A stretch of DNA of 64,000 bases, from contig NZ_JACESV010000001.1 in the NCBI RefSeq assembly GCF_013911645.1, positions 248,001 to 312,000 on the forward strand, in the 5' to 3' direction. The notes below the pieces were generated by a model. The model made no database searches. It had not been told where the DNA came from and saw nothing but the letters and a program-made list of their open reading frames with translations. How positions within the stretch are numbered: position 1 is the first letter of the stretch; each line of letters starts with the position of its first letter. This DNA is from Allomuricauda sp. (lineage in GTDB: Bacteria > Bacteroidota > Bacteroidia > Flavobacteriales > Flavobacteriaceae). Made by a program: the position numbers and the translations under genes. Shown piece by piece: positions 9,166 through 15,715 of the stretch.

Positions 9166-9863
9166 TTTTTTTGAAATCAGACTTTTTCTTTTCAAATTCA
9201 ATACTTCTTTTCCGTTAGCTTTAATTAATAAGTCCAACAACTTGTTATAGCCTTTTTCTATTTTGAATTCTAACTCATCTTTATAAAGTGGAAAAACATT
9301 GTAGATATTTATTTTCCGTCCGTTTTTATTTATTTCGGTAAAATCCTTATCGAAAGTTACAGAAGGTAGAATTAAAGCTCCGACAAAGTCAGTATCAGTT
9401 GCGTAAGGTGTTAAATCTTCTTCTGCTTGTATTGTGTGTCCAATTCCAATCCAAGTGTCATAAAAGTGAGGGAATTTCGCAGTTCTTTTAAGAATCGAAA
9501 TAATCCAATCATTTTTATTTTCTCCAGAGTAAACTTGTCCGAATTCAATAGTTTTTGGAATAAGCATCATTAATTCGGCAAATTCCAAATCTTTTTGGTT
9601 TTCTGCTTGTTCGTCAACATTCATTTTTAACGTACTCATTCCAGAAGTCAAAAGTATGTTGAATGACGAGTTTTCAGGTTTTATTAAATAAACATCAAGA
9701 TGTAAATCCAAAGTCGGGATTTCGTGAAAAACTGAAACTAACTTATCATCAAAGAATTTGCTTAAATGGTCATCAATCCATTCAGCGTGTTCGTGGTAAT
9801 GTTTTCTGTCCGAGAACGGATTTTTGTATTCAGCCATAAGTTCGTTTTCAGCTTGTTGCCAAC
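9112..9863 (-). mobile_element. Putative gene cassette 1 (SUFU gene between inverted GTT ends)
   Basis: The unit is bounded on the left by GTTAGGCACTGGC (9112-9124) and on the right, in inverse orientation, by GTTGGCAACAAGC (9851-9863). If IS copy 1 is removed, the left end reads ATAGCCACTGTGTTAGGCAC and the right end, reversed, reads ATAGCCCAAACGTTGGCAAC, with ATAGCC and GTT at the same spacing. The left end is 11 bases from the stop codon and the right end 13 bases from the start codon, so the unit holds one gene and little else. GTTAGGC also matches the integron core GTTRRRY. The cassette interpretation is inference. Confidence 0.55.
9136..9837 (-). CDS. Suppressor-of-fused (SUFU) domain protein
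   Basis: A 233-residue protein resembling the bacterial SUFU domain family, with an N-terminal HAEWIDDHLSKFF, a central LDVYLIKPE strand and GMSTLKMN. Bacterial SUFU proteins are mostly uncharacterised; some act as immunity proteins to polymorphic toxins, but no toxin gene is adjacent. No signal peptide or membrane segment is visible, so it is probably cytoplasmic. Its codons are clearly AT-richer than those of the flanking IS copies and the core genes. It lies alone between the two direct IS1182 copies, inside inverted GTT ends, which points to acquisition as a single-gene cassette. Confidence 0.75.
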   Translation of the reverse strand: MAEYKNPFSDRKHYHEHAEWIDDHLSKFFDDKLVSVFHEIPTLDLHLDVYLIKPENSSFNILLTSGMSTLKMNVDEQAENQKDLEFAELMMLIPKTIEFGQVYSGENKNDWIISILKRTAKFPHFYDTWIGIGHTIQAEEDLTPYATDTDFVGALILPSVTFDKDFTEINKNGRKINIYNVFPLYKDELEFKIEKGYNKLLDLLIKANGKEVLNLKRKSLISKKSFWNKIIGN

Positions 9864-9868
9864 GTTTG

Positions 9869-9917
9869 GGCTATGGTTTGTTGCGGAAAATGTCCGAAGG
9901 ACTTTTACGCTGTAGCC
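9869..9917. repeat. Hairpin H1 in the cassette spacer
   Basis: GGCTA (9869-9873) pairs with TAGCC (9913-9917), enclosing a second stem AAAATGTCC / GGACTTTT with a GAA loop. There is no T tract after it, so it does not look like a simple terminator. It directly follows the right end of cassette 1. Confidence 0.55.
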
Positions 9918-9925
9918 GAAAGATA

Positions 9926-9970
9926 GCAAAACGGCGAGAATTTCCGATTAGGAAATTCAGCCGTTATTGC
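9926..9970. repeat. Hairpin H2, attC-like folded element
   Basis: Nested stems: GCAAAACGGC (9926-9935) with GCCGTTATTGC (9960-9970), and GAATTTCC (9938-9945) with GGAAATTC (9951-9958) around the loop GATTA. The internal loop is asymmetric (GA on one side, A on the other) and one base bulges from the outer stem. The result is a long bulged hairpin of the general shape of integron attC sites, though the canonical attC boxes are not present. Confidence 0.6.
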
Positions 9971-9980
9971 GCTTACACGT

Positions 9981-11707
9981 TGTGCCTGTTGCACAAGTTA
10001 GCGAAAAAAGTCGTTGATGATCATTGCCGATCGGGAAAGGGATCGTACCTTAAAGGGATGCAAGGCAAGAAGGACTATCAGGAAAAGCTGTTCGCCCGGT
10101 TCCAACTCAGCGAACGAGTGCCAAGGGACAATTTTTACAGGAAGTTGAAGGGTGTGTTGGACCTGGATTTCCTATATCCGCTCACCAAGGGGTATTATGG
10201 GCAAAGCGGGCAGAAGAGCATCGACCCGGTGGTCTTCTTCAAGCTTTGCCTTGTCGGCTATCTGGAGAACATCATCAGCGACCGCAAGCTCATGGAGCAC
10301 TGTTCGATGCGGCTCGACATCCTGTTCTTCATAGGATATGATATCGACGAGGAGCTTCCCTGGCACAGTACGATAAGCAGGACGCGCCAACTGTTCCCGG
10401 AAGCGGTGTTCGAGGAGACCTTTACCAAGGTGCTGGCCATGTGCGTTGAAAAGGGCATGGTGAGCGGGCATACCCAGGCCATCGATTCGGCCCCCGTGAA
10501 GGCCAACGCGAGCATGGACACCCTGGAGCTCAAAGTACCTGAAGAGGAATTGGAGTCCCACTTACGCAAGGTCCGCCACATCAGTGCCATGGACAGGGAA
10601 AGGCCGCACCGCAAGAGCAAGGGAGACAGGTCTGACAAGGGCCAGCGGGGCATTGCCGCCAACAAGAAGGAACTCGATGCGATAAAGGGCCGTAACAAGA
10701 AGTGGGCCAGGGACCAGGACCAACGTCCGGGTGCGGGCAACAAGGGAAGCAAGTACACCAGTAACAAGACCCATTACAGTCCCACCGACCCCGATGCAAG
10801 GATAAGCGTCAAGCCCGGGAAGGCCCGGAAGCTGAACTACCTCTCCCAGCTCAGCGTGGACACGGCACATCATGTGATAACCGACATCAGGGCCTATCAT
10901 GCCGATGGGAAGGACAACCAGCAGCTGCCCGATATCATCGATAGATTGAAGAAACGCTTGTGGAAGCAGGGCCTTGTGTGGGAGAACTGCGTGGCGGACA
11001 CGGGGTACAGCAGTGGGGAAAATTACGCAATGCTGGAACAAAGGAACCTTAAAAGCTTCATCCCACCGCACGGTACCTACAAGGGCGGGCCAACGGGCTT
11101 CGAGTACATTGAAACGTCGGACCACTACATTTGCCCCCAAGGGAAGGTGATACCTTTCACCAAGGAGTTCAACGATTACCGTACGGGGACCAAGAAGAAG
11201 GAGTACCGGGCCAGCAAGAAGGTCTGTACGGGCTGCCCGATCAGGGAACAGTGCCTGGGCAGGAGCGCACAGGAAAAGAAGTTCAGCGTCACCTACTTTA
11301 GGGCGGAGTACGAGCGCAACATCCAAAGGGTGGAAAGTCCACAGGGCAGGTACATGAAGGGCAAGCGACAGAGCACCGTGGAACCGGTATTCGGTACCTT
11401 GACCCAGTTCATGGGGCTCAGAAAAATAAACACAATAGGGCTCGCACAGGCCAACAAGGTGATGCACCTCTCAGCGATGGCCTATAATCTCAAGAAATAT
11501 CTGAAGTTCGAACAAAAACGGTTGAAAAGTGGCGTGGGAACGTCCGCCTTGACCATTTTGGTAAAAAGTGCGTTCCAAAAGCTGTTTTGGGCCCTTCATG
11601 GCCCGGAAAAACAATGCCCCATAGGTTGGCTTAAAAATAAAAAGCCCCTTAAAAGGGCTTATTTGAAGTCTGTTTTTCTGAAATCAGAGGCTTGTGCAAC
11701 GGTTACC
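9981..11707 (+). mobile_element. IS1182-family insertion sequence, copy 2
   Basis: Same 1727-bp unit as copy 1, in the same orientation, with the same end sequences. Removing it and one GTTG-like overlap restores a palindromic site with arms CTTACA and TGTAAG around the GTT end of the cation-transporter cassette. No convincing longer target duplication is visible. Two direct copies enclosing the SUFU gene could delete it by homologous recombination. Confidence 0.9.
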
Positions 11708-11782
11708 GTTGTTGTAAGTAGTGCTTTTTTATTCACTTACTTAATTTCAAAATCCGAAACGCTCCTTGAATTACCAAAATGA
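10058..11782 (+). CDS. IS1182-family transposase, copy 2
   Basis: The transposase is identical in sequence to copy 1 up to the right inverted repeat. The start is placed at the equivalent ATG (MQGKKDYQEKL), although the frame stays open upstream through the inverted repeat and into flanking DNA as far as 9824. As in copy 1, no stop codon is inside the element: the frame ends in the neighbouring cassette at 11782 with a tail of about 25 residues different from that of copy 1. This tail overlaps the 3' end of the cation-transporter gene on the opposite strand. The two identical copies suggest recent transposition or gene conversion. Confidence 0.9.
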   Translation: MQGKKDYQEKLFARFQLSERVPRDNFYRKLKGVLDLDFLYPLTKGYYGQSGQKSIDPVVFFKLCLVGYLENIISDRKLMEHCSMRLDILFFIGYDIDEELPWHSTISRTRQLFPEAVFEETFTKVLAMCVEKGMVSGHTQAIDSAPVKANASMDTLELKVPEEELESHLRKVRHISAMDRERPHRKSKGDRSDKGQRGIAANKKELDAIKGRNKKWARDQDQRPGAGNKGSKYTSNKTHYSPTDPDARISVKPGKARKLNYLSQLSVDTAHHVITDIRAYHADGKDNQQLPDIIDRLKKRLWKQGLVWENCVADTGYSSGENYAMLEQRNLKSFIPPHGTYKGGPTGFEYIETSDHYICPQGKVIPFTKEFNDYRTGTKKKEYRASKKVCTGCPIREQCLGRSAQEKKFSVTYFRAEYERNIQRVESPQGRYMKGKRQSTVEPVFGTLTQFMGLRKINTIGLAQANKVMHLSAMAYNLKKYLKFEQKRLKSGVGTSALTILVKSAFQKLFWALHGPEKQCPIGWLKNKKPLKRAYLKSVFLKSEACATVTVVVSSAFLFTYLISKSETLLELPK

Positions 11783-12560
11783 AAACGATTGTTCCGATAA
11801 TCAAATCAGGCTTGCTCGAACTCAACCAATTTACCAAAAGTCCAGCTATTATTACTCCTAAATTGATAATCACGTCATTTGAGGTGAAAATCATACTCGC
11901 TTTCATATGTGCCTCTTCTTTGCTCTTTGACTTTTGCAAAATGTAAAGACAAATTCCGTTTGCGATAAGTGCAAAAATCGAAACGATAATCATTGTCGAA
12001 AAATCGGGTAATTTCTCGTCTCCGAAAAATCTTCTTAAAACTTCCACAAATCCGATAATTGCAAGTGTAATTTGAAAATATCCAGCAAGTTTGGCAATAC
12101 GCTTTTTCTTAATCAATGTTCCGCCAACCGCAAACAAACTAATTCCGTAAACAAAACTGTCGGCAAGCATATCCAAACTATCGGCAACAAGTCCCATTGA
12201 TTTTGAGATTATTCCTGTTGTCATTTCGATTATGAAAAAGGCAAAATTTATGGCAAGTACAGACCAAAGTAACTTTTTTTGGTTTGCGTTTTCTTTAAAT
12301 TCCGTTTGGTCGGTTTGTTCGGTCGAGATTTTCTTTCCGCCTAAATTTAGTTCGATAACGGACTTTTCGATTTGGTCGGTTTCTCCGCTGTGAAAAACAG
12401 TCAGTTTTCGGTTTGGAATATCAAAGTCCAAATTCGCAATACTTGAAATTCCGTCTAATTTCATTCGGATTAGATTTTCCTCCGAAGGACAGTCCATTTT
12501 GGTTATTTCAAATATTGTTTTATTCATTCAGTTTCTGGGTTTTTCGGCATTACTTACAAC
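11711..12560 (-). mobile_element. Putative gene cassette 2 (cation transporter between inverted GTT ends)
   Basis: The left end GTTGTAAGTAGTGC (11711-11724) and the right end, reversed, GTTGTAAGTAATGC (12547-12560) are inverted copies with one mismatch in 14. They lie 9 bases from the stop codon and 20 bases from the start codon. The pair differs in sequence from the pairs around cassettes 1 and 3, but all begin with GTT. IS copy 2 sits just left of the left end. Cassette interpretation is inference. Confidence 0.6.
11733..12527 (-). CDS. HMA-domain cation diffusion facilitator-like transporter
   Basis: A 264-residue membrane protein. Residues 1-70 form a heavy-metal-associated-like domain with the motif MDCPSEE (a single cysteine, C13, instead of the usual CxxC). 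The rest has five or six hydrophobic helices; the segment SMGLVADSLDMLADS is the cation-efflux (CDF) signature with metal-binding aspartates. It probably exports a divalent cation across the inner membrane; the metal cannot be told. The protein is shorter than typical CDF transporters and has no long cytoplasmic C-terminal domain. It is AT-rich, on the minus strand and bounded by inverted GTT ends, consistent with a mobile cassette gene. Confidence 0.8.
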   Translation of the reverse strand: MNKTIFEITKMDCPSEENLIRMKLDGISSIANLDFDIPNRKLTVFHSGETDQIEKSVIELNLGGKKISTEQTDQTEFKENANQKKLLWSVLAINFAFFIIEMTTGIISKSMGLVADSLDMLADSFVYGISLFAVGGTLIKKKRIAKLAGYFQITLAIIGFVEVLRRFFGDEKLPDFSTMIIVSIFALIANGICLYILQKSKSKEEAHMKASMIFTSNDVIINLGVIIAGLLVNWLSSSKPDLIIGTIVFILVIQGAFRILKLSK

Positions 12561-12586
12561 GGTCAGCGGTATGATTCAGTAGGCGG

Positions 12587-12606
12587 TAACGGTTTTCCAA
12601 CCGTTA
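12587..12606. repeat. Hairpin H3 in the cassette spacer
   Basis: Perfect 8-bp stem TAACGGTT / AACCGTTA with loop TTCC and GC-rich flanks. No T tract follows. It overlaps the GGCGGTAAC end repeat. Confidence 0.6.
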
Positions 12607-12614
12607 TGGCGCGT

Positions 12615-12757
12615 GTTTTTGCAACTATCTTTGCTAAATGAAATGGTTTCCAATCGTGCTGACACTGTCTTGGTTTAGTTTTGGTTATACAGATTTTTCT
12701 TGGTTCTAAGTTATTAATTATTTTACTCTTACACTATCCGTGGAATGGTGCAAAAAC
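12615..12757. mobile_element. Putative gene-free mini-cassette
   Basis: A 143-bp segment bounded by inverted GTTTTTGCA copies. Similarity extends inward as GTTTTTGCAACTAT versus GTTTTTGCACCATT. No reading frame of useful size lies inside. The ends follow the same GTT rule as the gene-bearing units, so it may be an empty or decayed cassette, or one carrying a small RNA or promoter. Confidence 0.45.
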
Positions 12758-12786
12758 CGTGACACAGCCTATTGATTATACCGCAT

Positions 12787-13504
12787 GTTACCGCCAGTTT
12801 ATTTTATACGATTAAATTATCATCATCTTTTTTATCACACATAATCCAAACTAGTCATAGTAAACTGATTTTTCGCCATTTATTACTTTACTATATAATT
12901 GTTGAATCTGAGATTTCAATATTCTGTCCTCTGATAATTCAGGTAAGTTATCAATCTCAAAGAATGCAACATCCTCAATATCAAATCCCTTTGCAGTTTT
13001 GTAATTCTCAAGCTTACATAAGAAAACAATCTTATAAACGTAGAATGGCTGTGGTGGATGCGGATGATTTCTCTTGTCGTAGATAGCTAGGATTCTTTCG
13101 GGTGAAGCAGTCAGCCCAGTTTCTTCTTTGATTTCCTTAATTGCCACTTCTGATGGTGTATAGCCAATATCGCCCCAGCCACCAGGTAAAGCCCATTTCC
13201 CATCATAAGACTCTTTAACTAATAGAATCTGCTTCAGTTCATTTAATGCAAAAGCTCTAATATCTACTTTAGGAGTTGGATAATCCTTTTCTGGTTTAAT
13301 AAATGACCTTAGTGATTCAATTTCTTGAGAAGAAATGTCACTTAACAATTCCAAACTTATTTCCCTAAGTTCTGTATATCTTTCCTCATCATACTTGTTC
13401 TCAGAATATACTAGACCTGCATCTGCAAGACTCTTTATTCTTTTGATAAGGTTTAATTGTTTTTCTTGTTTTTGAGTACTCATTTTCTGTAAATTGGCGG
13501 TAAC
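12787..13504 (-). mobile_element. Putative gene cassette 3 (NUDIX gene between inverted GTT ends)
   Basis: The left end GTTACCGCCAGTTTA (12787-12801) and the right end, reversed, GTTACCGCCAATTTA (13490-13504) match at 14 of 15 positions in inverse orientation. The right end is only 6 bases upstream of the NUDIX start codon, so it occupies the ribosome-binding region. This is the unit nearest to the recombinase gene, the position where a newly integrated integron cassette would be found. The interpretation is inference; the repeat pair is directly visible. Confidence 0.65.
12851..13483 (-). CDS. NUDIX hydrolase with N-terminal accessory domain
   Basis: A 210-residue protein with an N-terminal helical domain of the NUDIX-associated type (SLADAGLVYSENKYDEERY) and a catalytic NUDIX domain. 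The NUDIX box is around residues 110-132, with GGWGDIGYTPSEVAIKE followed by EETGL, including the metal-binding glutamates. Such proteins hydrolyse nucleoside-diphosphate derivatives such as ADP-ribose or nucleotide sugars; the substrate here is unknown. The start MSTQKQEKQ at 13483 is preferred over an upstream frame that would run through the cassette repeat. Probably cytoplasmic. It is divergent from the recombinase gene, with 109 bases between the start codons. Confidence 0.88.
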   Translation of the reverse strand: MSTQKQEKQLNLIKRIKSLADAGLVYSENKYDEERYTELREISLELLSDISSQEIESLRSFIKPEKDYPTPKVDIRAFALNELKQILLVKESYDGKWALPGGWGDIGYTPSEVAIKEIKEETGLTASPERILAIYDKRNHPHPPQPFYVYKIVFLCKLENYKTAKGFDIEDVAFFEIDNLPELSEDRILKSQIQQLYSKVINGEKSVYYD

Positions 13505-13592
13505 TACTGGATACAAGGAACTTTCCGCATATCCCTATTCAATGGTCATAAATATATTACTTTTTCAAGGGAATTCGATATATTCGTTTATC
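13484..13592. promoter_or_regulatory. Intergenic region between cassette array and recombinase (attI-like position)
   Basis: This 109-base region separates the divergent NUDIX and recombinase starts. It contains the right end of cassette 3 at 13490-13504 and AT-rich DNA with a near-match to the promoter -7 box (TATATTCG, 13579-13586) just before the recombinase ATG. By position it corresponds to the attI and promoter region of an integron. No attI sequence is recognisable. Confidence 0.4.
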
Positions 13593-14429
13593 ATGTCAGT
13601 TGACGGTTTTGTGAAAATACTGGAGGTTAAACGGTATAGCAAGAATACCATAGACAGCTATACCTCTATCGTGAAGATGGCCAGACACTTCTTCAACAAA
13701 CCTTTGGATAGGGTAGATGAAACCGATTTGCACCGCTACTTTTATTTTATGGTGCACACCAAAAAAGTGTCCTATTCATATCAAAAGCAGATTGCCATGG
13801 CATTAAAACTATATTATAGGGAGATGTTCGGGCAAAGTATCAATCTAGAACTCTTGTTCCCAAGCAGAAAGCCCAGTAAACTGCCCGTAATCTTAGCAAG
13901 GGAAGATGTGCAAAAAATTATAGATAAAACAAAAAACGTCAAACATAAAAGTATGATTGCCCTTACTTATAGTGCGGGGCTAAGGGTGGGAGAACTCATA
14001 AGTTTAAAGATATCCGATATTGATTCGACACGGATGGTCGTGCACATAAAGGCGGCCAAGGGAAACAAGGACAGGATAGTCCCCCTTTCGCAAAAGGCGC
14101 TCCACATGCTCAGGGATTATTATAGGGAATATTTGCCCAAATATTATTTGTTCGAGGGACAAAAAGGAGGAAAATATACCTCGTCCAGTTTCAACAAATT
14201 GTTGAAATCGGCGGCAAAACGGGCCAAGATACATATGCATATCACGGCACATACCCTTCGGCACAGTTATGCTACCCATCTTTTGGAAAAAGGCATCGAT
14301 ATAAGGGTCATCCAAAAACTTTTGGGGCACAATTCCATCAAGACCACCATGATCTATACCCAAGTTTCTGAGCCCACAATGCTTCACGTTTCAAGTCCGT
14401 TTGATGACGATAATGGTGACCAACTTTGA
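13593..14429 (+). CDS. Tyrosine recombinase, integron-integrase-like
   Basis: A 278-residue tyrosine recombinase with an N-terminal SAM-like core-binding domain (about 1-85) and a catalytic domain (about 100-265). All catalytic residues are present: R131 in AGLRVGE, K156 in AAKGNKD, H220 and R223 in HTLRH, H246 in LLGHN and nucleophile Y255 in MIYTQ. After the tyrosine comes VSSPFD, resembling the SPLD tail of integron integrases. The extra helix insertion that marks true IntI proteins before the HxxR box is absent. The ATG at 13593 (MSVDGFVK) is preferred because it begins the conserved domain. It is transcribed away from the minus-strand cassettes, as intI is in integrons. A XerC/D-like housekeeping role is less likely given the context. 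Confidence 0.88.
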   Translation: MSVDGFVKILEVKRYSKNTIDSYTSIVKMARHFFNKPLDRVDETDLHRYFYFMVHTKKVSYSYQKQIAMALKLYYREMFGQSINLELLFPSRKPSKLPVILAREDVQKIIDKTKNVKHKSMIALTYSAGLRVGELISLKISDIDSTRMVVHIKAAKGNKDRIVPLSQKALHMLRDYYREYLPKYYLFEGQKGGKYTSSSFNKLLKSAAKRAKIHMHITAHTLRHSYATHLLEKGIDIRVIQKLLGHNSIKTTMIYTQVSEPTMLHVSSPFDDDNGDQL

Positions 14430-14530
14430 TGTATTTACGCTATAGCGTTCCTTGGGATTTCCACTTCACCTCTCCTTTTGAGGGGTCGAGACTGCTATAG
14501 GGAGTTTTGGATGAGGGAAAACAGCTAAGG

Positions 14531-15649
14531 CTACAAATCCTTCACATAAGTACGCCTACGTTTGATCACTTTTGGGTCAAAATGTTTCCACATTTGCTGT
14601 ATGGCAAGATTATCTTCCAGTTCGGGAGTTCTAATACAATTTACCACCCCACGTTTTTTAAACGTATGGTGAAACTCATTAAAAATAATAGAAGTCACCC
14701 CTTTGTTCTGGTATTTGGGGTGTATGCCGATCAAGTAGAAAATCGCATCCTTGCTATGCTTTCGGGCATGGAGCAAGTGGAAAACCCCAAAAGGGAACAA
14801 TTTTCCCTTGGCTTTTTGCAATGCTTCGGAGAAAGAGGGCATTACAATGGCAAAGGCCACTAGGTTATCGTCCGAATCCACTACAAACTTAATGTACTCC
14901 GGATTTATAAAACTGATGTATTTTTTCTTGAAATACTCCTTTTGGATATCGGTAATCTTCACAAAGGATGATAATTTGGCGTAGGTCTCGTTAAAAAGGT
15001 CGAACATTTTGTCCACCCAGGGCATTATATCGGCGCTTTTTTCAAAGTTCAATTCCCGTAGGCCATAGCGCTTTTTGATCAGCACATTGGCCTTGGCAAA
15101 CAACTTTGGGTCGGCATTGGCCGCTGGAAACTTACTTTCGCGATATTCTTTTTCCTTGGTAAATCCATGTTTTTCGTAATGCGATTGGTAGTAGGAGTGG
15201 TTGTACCAGGTCACCATGGTTCCGATATGGTCAAAACCCTCGGTAAGCACGCCTACTTTGTCCAAATTGGAAAAGCCCACGGGACCTTCCATGTATTCGA
15301 GCTGGTTTTCCTTGCCAATTTCATGCACCTTGTCCAACAAGGCTTTGGATACTTCAAAGTCGTCCTCAAAATCGAACCAACCGAACCGCATTTTCTTCAA
15401 GCCTTGTTCCTTAACTTCCAACCAATTGATAATGGCTGCTACGCGTCCCACAATCTTGTTGTTTTTGTAGGCCAAAAAGAATTTGGCCTCCGCCGTTTTA
15501 AAAACAGGGTTTACGTCCTTGTCAAAAGATGCCATTTCATCTTTAATAATAGGGGGCACCCAATACGGAGAATTTTTATAGAGCGAAAAAGGAAATTTTA
15601 CAAAACGCTTTAAGTCCGATTTGGACTGGACCTGCTTAACGGTTACCAT
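14531..15649 (-). CDS. GNAT-superfamily-like acyltransferase of unknown substrate
   Basis: A 372-residue protein with an N-terminal region containing FPFSLYKNSPYWVPP and FFLAYKNNKIVGRVAAI, and a C-terminal stretch (FYLIGIHPKYQNKGVTS) that resembles the acetyl-CoA-binding loop of GNAT proteins. It is about twice the length of a single GNAT domain, so it probably has two GNAT-like halves. No signal peptide. The acceptor is unknown. Proteins of this shape are widespread in bacteria, and some long GNAT-fold enzymes N-acylate lipids, but nothing in the sequence proves that here. It is convergent with the recombinase gene and probably marks the return to core chromosome. Confidence 0.65.
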   Translation of the reverse strand: MVTVKQVQSKSDLKRFVKFPFSLYKNSPYWVPPIIKDEMASFDKDVNPVFKTAEAKFFLAYKNNKIVGRVAAIINWLEVKEQGLKKMRFGWFDFEDDFEVSKALLDKVHEIGKENQLEYMEGPVGFSNLDKVGVLTEGFDHIGTMVTWYNHSYYQSHYEKHGFTKEKEYRESKFPAANADPKLFAKANVLIKKRYGLRELNFEKSADIMPWVDKMFDLFNETYAKLSSFVKITDIQKEYFKKKYISFINPEYIKFVVDSDDNLVAFAIVMPSFSEALQKAKGKLFPFGVFHLLHARKHSKDAIFYLIGIHPKYQNKGVTSIIFNEFHHTFKKRGVVNCIRTPELEDNLAIQQMWKHFDPKVIKRRRTYVKDL

Positions 15650-15715
15650 AGTTGCAAATTAATGCCCAATATTATGAATATTACTTGCAGTAGAAAAATG
15701 AAGTTTGTGGAAAAC

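Larger units (their letters stand above)
12528..12850. other. Gene-free spacer with nested inverted repeats
   Basis: No convincing coding frame. From left to right it holds the right end of cassette 2, GCGGTAT (12566-12572, reversed at 12778-12784), GGCGGTAAC (12582-12590, reversed at 12787-12795), a hairpin at 12587-12606, and GTTTTTGCA (12615-12623, reversed at 12749-12757). GTTACCGCC, also the end of the NUDIX cassette, therefore occurs three times in alternating orientation around this spacer. The structure looks like cassettes nested in one another rather than a promoter or terminator. Confidence 0.55.

Noticed and set aside
9136..13483. Antiphage defence island
   Set aside because: SUFU, cation transporter and NUDIX genes are not a recognised defence set, and no nuclease, helicase or toxin pair is visible.
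9109..13593. Classical integron
   Set aside because: No canonical attC boxes or attI, the recombinase lacks the IntI-specific insertion, and ends are inverted on both sides of each gene.
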